Assembly (NCBI RefSeq): GCF_932526225.1
Contig: NC_064035.1
Span: 7,503,501 to 7,563,500 of the forward strand
Direction of reading: 5' to 3'
Length of the DNA stretch: 60,000 nt
Source of the DNA: Nematostella vectensis
Taxonomy: Eukaryota > Cnidaria > Anthozoa > Actiniaria > Edwardsiidae
Part shown: piece by piece, positions 10,920-23,300 of the stretch
Numbering within the stretch: position 1 is the first letter of the stretch
Layout of the letters: the number at the start of each line of letters is the position of its first letter
Notes under the pieces: generated by a model
Databases searched by the model: none
Told to the model about the DNA's origin: nothing
The model's input: the letters and a program-made list of their open reading frames with translations, nothing else
Translations under genes and position numbers: made by a program

Positions 10920-13900
10920 GTATGCCTAGTTAGTAGTTTGATTATCATAAGCATAGCTACAGTATGTGGGTGATGGGCTTAGGAGATATGCAATTCCCCC
11001 CTACCACCTTCTGAAATTTTTACAGTAGCAAATCAAGTCATTCAAATATGAGTGTTACCAGAGCCTGAAACAAACCACATAAACAAAAATGTTATTGGGA
11101 GTGGGGGAGTGCAAAGAATGAGCCAGAAGTTTTCTAAGTATTGTTTTCATTCAAGGAAGACAAATTTTGTGAAATCTCAAATAAGCCATCAACAAAGTTC
11201 TATACTTAATTTACCAAATTTTATAGAAAATATTGCATTTGCCCGTGTCAGCTAATAATGTAACAGGCAATGCTTTCTCGCACTAGGATGACAAAATAAA
11301 GTCTGAAAGAGACTATTTTTGTGTCCAACCTGCCATTTTTTTAGACTGGGATTTGTCTCCCACACTACCTCTTTTCCAAAAATGATGTTTGACCTTTTGA
11401 TTTTAATGTACAAGCTAGCTGGCAAATATTTTTGGGATTGTGTCAGTGGTATTTTTACTTATGTGGACTGTACCCTGGACTGGACACCGACTGGATTCCC
11501 GAGACTCAGAAGCCGGATTCAACTTCGGCACCTATTTAGGAATTTATTCTTATAAAAATCAAGCCTCTGCCAGAAATGAGTTGATTGAAACACGGTTTCC
11601 TGTAGTAACTTTGCTAGCCGTTCTTATTTTAAGCTTTAAGTTATAGAATTTGAATGTTCTGGTTCTCACTTGGACGCAAGAGCAACACGAGTTAGAATCG
11701 ATCAAACAGTAGTGCAACACGAGTTAGAATCTATAAAATACCATCGCAACACGAGTTACAATCGATCAAACACAAGCGCAACACGAGTTAATATGTCGTT
11801 AATATCGATCAAACACAAGTGTGACACAATTAAGTATCGGTCAGACAGAAGCGCAACACAAGTTACTGTACAATCGATCAACCACAAGCGCAACACGAGT
11901 TAGAATCGATCAAACAGAAACGCAACACGAGTTAAAAACGATCAAACCATAGTAGAGGGAGACCACTAACTATGATCAAACAGAAGCGCCACAATTGAGA
12001 AACCGATCAAACACAGTGTAACACAAGCGAGAATCGGTCAAACACAAGCGCAAGACAAGTGAGAATCGGTCAAACACAACCGCGATACAAACGAGAATCG
12101 GTCGAACACAAGCGCGACACAAGCGAGAATCGGTCAAACACAAGCGAGAATCGGTCAAACACAAGCGCAACACAAGTGAGAATCGGTCAGACACAAGCGC
12201 AACACAAGCGAGAATCGGTCAAACACAAGCGCAACACAAGTGAGAATCGGTCAAACACAAGCGCAACAAAAGCGAGAATCGGTCGAACACAAGAACAACA
12301 CAAGTGAGAATCGGTCAAACACAAGCGCAACACAAGCGAGAATCGGTCAAACACAAGCGCAACACAAGTGAGAATCGGTCAAAAACAAGCGCGACAAAAG
12401 CAAAAATCGGTCAAACACAAGCGAGAATCGGTCAAACAAACACAATCGCAACACAAGCGAAAATCGGTCAAAGGCATCGCAATAAATTTGAATCGGTCAA
12501 ACACAAGCTCAACACAAGTTAGAATCGGTGAAACACAAGCGCAACACAAGCGAGAATCGGTCAAACACAAGCGCAACACAAATTAGAATCGGTCAAACTC
12601 AAGCGCGACACAAGTTAGAATCGGTCAAACACAAGCGCGACACAAGTTAGAATCGATCAAACACAAGCGCGACACAAGTTTGAATAAAAAATAAGTTCAA
12701 GCGCAATAAACATTAAGAAGTTGCAGTCTTGGGCTTGCTTCTAGAGAGGGTTGGAAAACAATCCTCGTCCTCGTGGGAACCACCCTTTGAATGAGTAGTA
12801 TTTTCCTTTTTTAATGTTGATTATACCTATTTTCAAATGTATGCGGAATCCCGTGTTTCCAATGTTCTGTCATTGGACATAGGCATTCGACAATGTAAGT
12901 ACTTCGTGGATGCCATAAGCATTCTCATATTAAAGACAATCTCCCAATCGAGTTCCTAAAATATCACTACATGTAGTATGTTGCTGAACTCCTGTCTACA
13001 TGATCCAGCCGCTCAAACTATAAAAGCTTTTAGCAAAGATCTGCGCTGGAGAGAAATTTTCCTTTAATATTTACAAGACTCATCTGTTGAAGACACTTGC
13101 AGAGTTGGGAAATCATTCGTGTATACGATACCAGAAAACGCTACTATGAACACGGAGATGTCAAGAGCTGTGCTCGCTTAGCTATATTTTGTAAGCTTTA
13201 TTGATTCTAATCAGAATTTTTCCGTTCTGGCAATAAATATATATTTGCTTCCTAAAAAGAAATATTAATTGTGTAATAGACAAAAGTTGGGGGAAACATA
13301 TAGTTTTGGGAAACATCTAGAGTGGGGAAATAAAACAACTATAGGGCGTTTTGCTTTATCATAAACATGTTGAATTTCCTTATTCAAGCAAGTCAACATA
13401 GGTTTGGTGGCTGATCAAGAATTATTGCAATGTTGAACGGCCTGGGAACATTTGAAGTTTGCCACATTACCATGTTATAAAACACAACTGTATTGCTATT
13501 TTATCTTTTTATACGTGAATCCGAGGCGGATAACCGAGCGACACATGGTGGAAATACTAACTTCTTTGCCGGTTAACTGCCGGTTAACCAGAAGGCGTAC
13601 AAAAATATGCTTACAGCTAAGCAATCGCCATCTGTGTCCCCGTGCACGGCTCTTGACGTCCCCGTGTTCAGAGTAGCGTTTTCTGGTATCGTATACAAAT
13701 GATTTCCCAACAAAGACTGCTCTGCAAGGGACTTCAGCGAAGCTATAAAATGGAGAGCTCCTCCACCTCGGGCTCAAGAACGATCAGTTATCAATCAGCC
13801 GTCAATGAGTCAACATGTCAGGACAATTGCTCTGAGCGCTAAATTCAAACTTCATATTCTAAACCAAAATAAATATCATTCCTAGAGTTGTTTATCTAAA

Positions 13901-16900
13901 AATGTTTAATTCTATCTATCGTAAGCTGTGTGCGCTCTAAAATACAAGCATTTTCATCACAGCGCGAGAATACTTTACGCAGGTGAGCTTGATTATAGAT
14001 AGCGCAAAATTTAAAATTTTTCACTGAAAACGTGAGTGGACAGTGAATCACTTTATCAATTCTTTAAAATAACTGTCTTGTTACCTGTGCAAAAATATAT
14101 ATAACGATCAGTTATCAATCAGCCGTCAATGAGTCAACATGTCAGGACAATTGCTCTGAGCACTAAATTCAAACTTCATATTCTAAACAAAAATAAATAT
14201 CATTCCTAGAGTTGTCTATCTAAAAATGTTTAATTCTATCTATCGTAAGCTGTGTGCGCTCTAAAATACAAGCATTTTCGTCACAGCGCGAGAATACTTT
14301 ACGCAGGTGAGCTTGATTATAGATAGCGCAAAATTTAAAATTTTTCACTGAAAACGTGAGTGGACAGTGAATCACTTTATCAATTCTTTAACATAACTGT
14401 CTTGTTACCTGTGCAAAAATATATATAACGATCAGTTATCAATCAGCCGTCAATGAGTCAACATGTCAGGACAATTGCTCTGAGCGCTAAATTCAAACTT
14501 CATATTCTAAACCAAAATAAATATAATTCCTAGAGTTGTCTATCTAAAAATGTTTAATTCTATCTATCGTAAGCTGTGTGCGCTCTAAAATACAAGCATT
14601 TTCATCACAGCGCGAGAATACTTTACGCAGGTGAGCTTGATTATAGATAGCGCAAAATTTAAAATTTTTCACCGAAAACGTGAGTGGACAGCAAATCACT
14701 TTATCAATTCTTTAACATAACTGTCTTGTTACCTGTGCAAAAATATTTTTAGGCTCAGAGATCAGCAATATTTTACAAGAGACTTATAACTTGTAACCGC
14801 TAGTGTGGCAGTGTTCTAATTAATTTATCTTTGCAAATTTGAGCCCGGTAGTGGGAGGAGCTTTATCTTTTATAGCGAAGCCTCGTGTTTACGTGGTTTC
14901 ATGGTTTGAACGGCTGGATCCTGTCGAGAAAGGAATGTTTGGCTTCATGTAGTGTGATTTTAGGAACGCGATTGGAAGTTCCCTTCTAATTTGAGAATGC
15001 TTATTACATCCAAGAAGTACTAGCCTTGTCGAATGACTTTGTCGAATGACAGAATTGGAAACCCGGGATTCCGCGTACATTTGAAAATGGGTGTAAGGAA
15101 AATGCTAAATACTAAATCCCTATGACATTTGCTATTGCTTCCCTACTCATTTTTTTTCTGGGGTTTAGTTTTAAACCGCTACCAATAATAAAATAATAAT
15201 GAGAGTTCCGACGTTCCGAGCGATAAAAATTTCGTAATTTCCATTCCATTTTATAAACTTTAAATCTATAAAAACTGAAAAAGTTCTCAAGTAAAGAATA
15301 ACTACGAGATAATTTTAAAAGTTTGGTTTCCAAATTTTAAATATATATTGTGATACTAAACACTTCCCATAAGCTCTGTATTGATTGTACGTACACAGTA
15401 TTTACTAGTAAAAACGCCTTGCACGAATGCACGTGACTTCAAGCTAACCAATCAGTGATGGCATGACTCGTGATTCGGTAAAAGCGTGTCGCCTTGTTTA
15501 GGGAAAAATAACAACTTTACTGGAAGTTCTGCTAACATATAAGCGGCATGCCCAAGAAAATGAGCCGAAATTTTCCTTGCCATTCAGCTATGAATATCTA
15601 ACCAACTGTTTGTTGGGTCGAAGAAATGTTATAACAAAAAACGTTCAGTGAAAATATCCGTATTTTTTATGTTAAAAGAAGCTAAAAGATTCCTGTAATG
15701 CCTCGAATTGCAGATAATTTCAATAAAGAATCTTACATATTCTACATATAGGGGCATTGACCGTGTCAAGAGAACATAAATGTATATCAGTACAAGAGCC
15801 GCCACATGTTTAGATTTTCAGTAACTCAGAAATAACCGACAAATCATTACGGGAAGAGCAGGTTAGCCAAAGGCGCTTGCTTTTCGCAAGTGAAATCAAG
15901 TCATAGAACAAAATATCAAAAATAATCTGCTCTCTTCTCTCTCCTCATCTTTTTACCTCACGTGACGTTTCCACGCGCGCAAAAATCACACTTCAGCCTC
16001 CTTCGCTAATGAAAATAGGCCACACACGTAAGGACCAAAGGATCCGTTTCGTCACATAGCATGCTAAACAAAACTCTTTTGGACTAATACTTTTTTAAAT
16101 AGTTTTTTAGCCTTTTCTTGTTTTCCAAATTATGTAGTGTGATCTTCGATCAATTCATCACATGATGATTTTCTTTTTTCGTAAAACCTTTGCTGTCGGA
16201 TAGCAGCCTCCCTAAAACTACCGAAAGAAACTCAAGTGTAAGTGCAATTTCCCGCCAGTTTTGTGTGGAGTTTTATCAAAGATTTCAGAAGTTCAGTTTC
16301 TTTTTTGTATTTATCTTGTTTAACCTAGATTTCTGTATTAGAATACATCAATCCAGAAGGAGTATTGCCTTGTGTATGTCCATAGACTACGATTAGATCC
16401 ATAACGGTAGAATTCTACTAACCTATTTTTGTGTGTTCATGTTACCTTCGATAAATAGACTTCTAGCAACAAAACATCTATCGATAATGGGGTATCTCTG
16501 CATGAAATAGTGCACGGCTTCTATTGCATGGCAACTGGTTTAGCTCTAATTAATAACACGCTTACTAATAACCTGATTTTTTTCGTCCTCGCGCAAATAA
16601 CAAACACAGCTAACATGTTCAGTTTCAGAGCTGCCCGGTATACACAGCGGTGCGGGGACTGCGGCTTTAGTCGCGGCAGCTGCGGCCATAGCCGCGGTAG
16701 GCGACAAGCCCGAAATAACACTATCCAAAGCTAAAGACGACGAGCCTACGACCTCGAGCACAGAAGCTAATCACGCGAAACAAATAGAGCGGGAGAGTAC
16801 TGATATGGTTACTCTCCTCAACCAGTGCGAGAGTACTGATACGGTCACTCCCCTGAACCAAACTCTTTCTCCACAAGACTCCTCTACTCTCGGCTTAGGC

Positions 16901-17305
16901 TCTTGGGGAAAAAAGTCTTCTGATAAGCACCACTTCCGTCGTCATTCCAGTGGCTCCTTCGTCGGTTAGTAACACCCTAAAAATAACTGTTAAACCATCC
17001 TAAACAACAATTAATTTTTGATAATATTGCTTGGGTGAAGGACTTTCTATAAATGCCTGCGTGGTGGCCTCAAAACTCTTAACGCTAACGTTTATGCGTG
17101 TTTTAAACCTGTAAACCCTACCCTCTTAAATGACACCTGCTAAACCTGATAGGAACTACCATTTGCTTCCTACAATGAAGCGTGACAACTTCGTGTGTGT
17201 TAAAGGACCTTAGGCTAGTTCTATGGTGGTGTTTACTGTAGTCAATAGAAGCCGCCTTTCATCTTAGCCACGAAGGATATTCTAGAGTTACACTTGGCTA
17301 GAGTC

Positions 17306-17357
<52 letters not shown>

Positions 17358-20300
17358 CTCATGAAAAAAAAAACATCGCCGCCTATGGTCCTGTCTTGAA
17401 TTCAGGTTTTGTCACGTTTCCCGCGCCCTTATTGGCTAAGAAGTTAGATAGTCGCCCAACAAACAAATAAACTTTAGAGCTACATGGTCCAAACAGTAAA
17501 CAAATGATGGATTTAATTTAAAGGTTTAGTGAGAACGTACATTGACAGAATAAAATAAAAATATTTTATAAGCCGAGACATTTTGAACTAAAATTTTATA
17601 CAGTTTGAAGTAAAATAATGCTAATACCTTTTGGAATAAATATTTACGCTAATAATTTAAAAGTTTTTTGCTTGACTTTTTTCGTTATCAATAAGCACTT
17701 AATATTCATAAGCGAATACACTTCAATGGCGCCTAATAACCGGCATGATTTCCTTTCGAGTTTTGTGCGGCGTGCGACAAGGAATGCTTCCAGTCCCACC
17801 ACAGGATACCCAAAGTTCGGGAGCCGACCTTTCCAAAGCTTTCAGGCCCATCTTTTCACCAACCGCAGGATACCCAATGTTCGGGAGCAGTCTATCGAAA
17901 TCAACAAATGAGAGACAGCTTTCTAGCTAGCCATAAAAACGAGATTAGAATAACGTTTTCTCAAAATAAACCAAGCTTGTTTTTGTTTAGTTTACTTTAC
18001 TTGAGATTTGTTGAATAGCGAGTATGCCTTTAAAATCGCCACCCCTTCGATGCACAAAACATTATGCAGTTCTACCTTCCAGTTCAGCGAAAATTCAATT
18101 AAATCAATCTTCTTTTAATTAATAACCTGTACATCTCCCTCATTTGCGATGACTGGAAATTCTTTCCGAATTTGGATTCGTGGTTCGCTTAATGCCTGTG
18201 TTCTTCAAGAAGGACGCTACGTAAAGGTCCTCATTTTTTTTAAATAATCAAAGGTTACCTAGGTTGGTTTGAGCACGTTTTTACATACATTATTCTTCAT
18301 CCTTTATTTGAGCCTCGTCAAGAGAGCCCAGCAATATCAAGGAATTTTGAAATTGCTTTTCATGTTTACTTAGGTGCTGTATGGAATTTGTAGTCCTTAA
18401 ACATTTTTTAGTAATATTCGAAGCAAATTTGATAAACAAAGAAATGTTCTGCGATGCTTCATTGATTATTTGTTTTATTTGAAACACTTAGCGGGTAGTA
18501 GCCCAATTGCCAAACATGATTATTCCAGTTAATTGAATTCTTAACACCGATTCCAAAATAGTAAGTACTCAGGATTGATTTAATGGAACTACCAGTTTAT
18601 ACTTAACCACTAGCCATCTGCATTCCCAGCATTCAAAGTCGCGAATGAGCATCAATCATCTCAGCCTCGGTCCAGTTCCCAGCGCAAGAAGAACTCCGCT
18701 GAACAGGTTCACCTTCTGAACGTGTCTCAGCCGGCCGTGAAGACTGTGCCGATGGTTTCTATCAGGGAGATTGCATGTTACCTCTCCATGCTTGAGGGGG
18801 GGAAAGTCGAAGATAAGCTAGAATGTGAGTATTTACCTGCAATATGTTCCCAAGTTTTTATGATTTTAATGCCTTATTATAGAAAAAGATCTTTAAAGAT
18901 CTTTAAGCCCCATCTACACGAGCAATTTTTAGTTGACTATTTTTAAGTGACAACTGTAATTGACCGTGCAGATAGGCCAGCAAATAATTGTATGCAAGTA
19001 TGCAATTTTTTATGCAATGTAAATGAAAATAAGAAAAACGAAATAAAAGTCGTTTTCTTAAAATATATCAAATGTATCATTAGAGACAGGCCGTTTGTTT
19101 GTTTGTTTGTAAGATCTTAGACTGACGCGGGTGTTTCTGTTCCTAGTCGTGTTTAGAGTGTATGACGCAGATGGCAACGAGCAATTGGACTCACAGGTAG
19201 ACCAACCAAATCATGCGTGCGTTATCGGGTGTGACTTGTACTTGAAATACTTGTTGGTGGTGCTGCTATTTTTAAACTTGAGAAGATTTTAAAATGCATT
19301 TAACTTGACTTTCTACTTCGCTACTGTAATTAGGTTAAATGTTGCGTCTCGCAAGTTGTATAAAGGCATGCAATACGTCTTGCAAGTTGGATTTACTAGA
19401 CTTAAATAAAACGCAACTCGTATGAAAAAAAAAACGCGGAAGGCACTAATCGATAACGAAATTACGTAGGTTGAAGTTTCACGGTTTCGGTCCGTTGAAC
19501 TCCACTCCCTGTTTCGATACTAATGAATATATTTTGTATATACAACAATGAAGGTTGCGTTTTCGATTGAAAGTCTTCACGTAGACACTCCATGTTGACT
19601 GCTAGTTCTTTCGTCGTTGGTTTGTACAAGGCTATTGTGTGTTTTCAGGAACTCGAGTGCATCACACAGCAGATGATGAGCGTAGCGCAGTATCTTGGAT
19701 GGGACGTGACTGAGCTCAAACCAGTAGGTCTATACTTAAATTTGCTTGAATAAGACCCCTCCCCAACCCCCCCCCCCCACCCACCCAATAAGCACCTCGC
19801 ACCAGTTGAGAAATATGAATAAACGCCTCCCCTGTATGAGCCCTTTGTATACTTAGAGAAATTGGAGAAATGTGAAAACATTGGAGCTAGCGCCAAATCT
19901 TGTAGTAGCGATAAAAAAAATGTTTCTCGGATAGCTTAGAAACGTTTATGTGTCGCGCCCTACATAATTTGTCGCGCGCTACATGCGCGTGGTAGTGGCT
20001 AAACTAGGAAACACTTAGAAGATTTGTGAAGAGGGTAATGAAAACTGGCATGACTACACGTCATATCGCGGCATTTATTATGGTTCTTGCGAGGTATTTT
20101 GCTTCAAGCATGTTCTAAAAAAGAGATTTAGAGAACGGATTTTTAAATAAGTGCCTCGCCTGGGACATGGACATAGGCGCTCTAACCTCCTGTGTCCTCC
20201 TGTGTCCTCTGTAATCTGCCTCCGCCACAGGTAAACCGTTTTTTTTTCTTTCAAATTAGTTGCCGTTAAGTAGGCCTTGTTACAAATCGTTTGTCTATTA

Positions 20301-23300
20301 GCATTTTTTCCAAATCTCTGGTAAAGGAATGGATCTCATAATCTGATTAGTATTGTTCCATGTAACCAATTTATCAAACTTGTCAATTAGCATGTTGTGT
20401 AGCCAATCATAACGTATTCTTGCATGACGTCATTTTAGATTCTGCGTGATATGTTGGTTGAGTTAGATGATGACTGTGACGGGACGATTTCACTAGAAGA
20501 ATGGATCAAAGGGGGGTTGACCACTATACCCCTTCGCGTTTTGTTGGGCCTAGAGACGGTATGTTGTACTACTAAGCTGTCTAGCATTGTTCTAGACCCT
20601 AGCCCCCCACAGATGGAATCTACTTTGAGGATCTCCTAACCCGCGGGATTTTCGCCCTGGAAATTTGCAGAAATAAAGCGTTTTTATGAAAAAAGGGTAG
20701 TTTAAATTCCGTGGACGTCGGCATTGAAAGACGTCATATCCGCACCCCGAGAGTATGGGACTCACATATTCGACTTATATATCGGTTTAATAACTTTTTA
20801 CATTTTTTGTGGAAATTAAAAACTGACAAGCTCGTGCGAATATCACATTAAAATTAAGTTTGGTTGAACTGATTTTAACTCGTTTTTATTGCAGCAAATT
20901 CGTGATGACGGCCAGCATCAGGTAACATAATTGCTGTAGACCAGACATGCATTTTTAACATCACTGCTATATCGCCAACTCTTATTAACTCCTTTCAGTA
21001 TCTATATATTGCTAAAGACGTAACGAATGTAATCCTTATCAAGGTGTACACACAGTAGAAAACCAATTCAGAAAAGGTTTTTACAAGCGAATTTCTAAAA
21101 ATCAAACCACTTTATTAACCAAATGGATGTAAAGAGATTGTAAAAAATTCTGTGTCAAGTCATACCTGTATGCTACTGGTATCGGCTTGATCTCAGCCGT
21201 GTCTTACGAATAGTCAATAACCATTGTATCATTGACCCGTGATGTCCCATTCGCTTGAACAAGTTGTAGAATCCAGGTCACCACAGGAGACCGGCTCGCT
21301 CGGGGATTGTAATGACGCCCAAAGACTAGCTTTCGAGTATATCTAATGTTACTAATGTTTTCCCTTCATAACCTGTCTTCTTTGGCCATTTGTGTTTGCG
21401 TTGTAGTGGCGGCAGAAACACTTTAACCGTCCAGCCTATTGTAACATGTGCCATAACCAGTTGACGGGGTTTGCACGCAAGCAGGGTCTTCAGTGTTTGT
21501 GTAAGTATGTAACTGCACTGCTCAATCAGGCTGAACATGTGTGAACTGTGAGGCAAACATACAGCAGTATAGGGCACATAATGTAGCTTAAACTATAATA
21601 ACCTGTGTGGCTTTCTAAATTGGAATGACAAGAGGTATCAAAGTGTGACTTAGGCGTAATACTTGTATAACCTTAGTTATGTTGTGTTAGGAAAAGTAAG
21701 TAGTATTGGAGGGACAACTTTTGGAGGGACAAACTTTTGTGGCCTTCGATATTGGTGTGACAAGATGCTGTGGATCCTGGTGGAGGCAGATAACGTAACA
21801 CTTTTATAACCTCATTTATGTTGTGTTGGAGGGACGAAATTTGGCCTGAAATTATAACTTACCCTTACCTATAGTTGTGACAATAGGCTTAAAAGAGAGC
21901 CCTGCTGGGGACAGATAATGGATCGGAAAGTAACATTTATCTGACCTCACTTTTATTTTGACAAAATTTGAAAAAGTAATTATTAGTAAAGGTACATATA
22001 GCGGCGCAAAAGTTAGTCTTATGTTATGGCAAGAGAAAAAAGTATTTGTATAAGTATTTGGATAAATTAGTTTAGTTTTAATAAATTTATTGCGTTGTCG
22101 AGAGACTGAGGGTAAATACTAAATCGTTGATTGTGGAAATAGAGGAATCTGACAGTTAAAATCTATTATTTACGTTGTGGTGAATGGCATGTCCATACGC
22201 TAAACCCAAGTGAGATACTATTGACACCCTGTGTGTTCGCTGATGCCGTATTTGTTATTCACAGTCTGTAAATACACGGTACACGAACGCTGCGTCCAGC
22301 GAGCGCCTGCCTCGTGCATAAACACCTACGTCAAGTCTAAAAGAACGGGCAAAATGGTGAGACAGGTGAGATTATATGCGGCAGTTACGGTGGGATGTTG
22401 TGACTTGATGATGTAGTAATCATGGCGATGTGGTAATCATGGCGATGTGGTAATCATGGCGATGTGGTAATCATGGCGATGTGGTAATCATGATGATGTG
22501 GTAATCATGGCGATGTGGTAATCATGATGATGTGGTAATCATGGCGATGTGGTATTCATGTCGATGTGGTAATCATGGCGATGTGGTAATCATGGCGATG
22601 CGGCAATCATGGCGATGTGGTAATCGTGGCGATGTAGTAATCATGGCGATGTAGTAATCATGACAATGCGGTATTCATGATGATGTAGTAATCATGGCGA
22701 TGCGGTAGTCATGGCGATGCGGTAATCATGGCGATGTGGTAATCATGGCGATGCGGTAATCATGGCGATGCGGTAATCATGACAATGCGGTAATCATGAT
22801 GATGTAGTAATCATGGCGATGCGGTAATCATGGCGATGCGGTAGTCATGGCGATGCGGTAATCATGGCGATGCGGTAATCATGGCGATGTGGTTATCATG
22901 GCGATGTGACGATCATATTGTGGTGGTCATGATAATGAAGTAATCATGATGATGAAACACACTAGTGCAGGAGCTACAAAAACCCTGGTTGCGTAAACCG
23001 GACCTGTGCACGTGCACGCACTAGCTACAAAAACCTGTGTATCTAAACCGGGTCCTCTTGCATTAGAAGCGTAGCCTGAATCTTTGAGCATCATGCATCT
23101 TTCCAACTCTGATATCATTGTAATGTTATGATATTGTAACAAAGCTGTTGGCTCATAATGATGTAGCAATGTTGTCTTGATCATCATGATGTAGCAATGT
23201 TGTCTTGATCACCATGATGTAACAATGTTGTTTTAATCATCACGATGTAGCAATGTTGTCTTGATCATCGTAATCTAATTATGTTGTCTGGATCATCATG

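Larger units (their letters stand above)
10920..16628. other. Long intron 3 of DGK, rich in repeats
   Basis: This 5.7-kb intron is the longest in the gene. It contains a 1-kb minisatellite (11690-12690), an inverted repeat pair (13105-13173 with 13643-13710) and a three-copy 324-bp tandem repeat (13779-14746) with short inverted flanks. From 14890 to 16628 I see only AT-rich sequence with no recognisable coding block or RNA gene. Confidence 0.6.

Noticed and set aside
12059-12586. Lys/Arg-rich open frames on both strands
   Set aside because: They are minisatellite translation (GGTCAAACACAAG units). No start context or homology.
13779-13840. TATAAAA and ATGTCAGGA resembling a histone gene promoter and start
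   Set aside because: The frame stops after six codons and no histone fold or 3' stem-loop follows.
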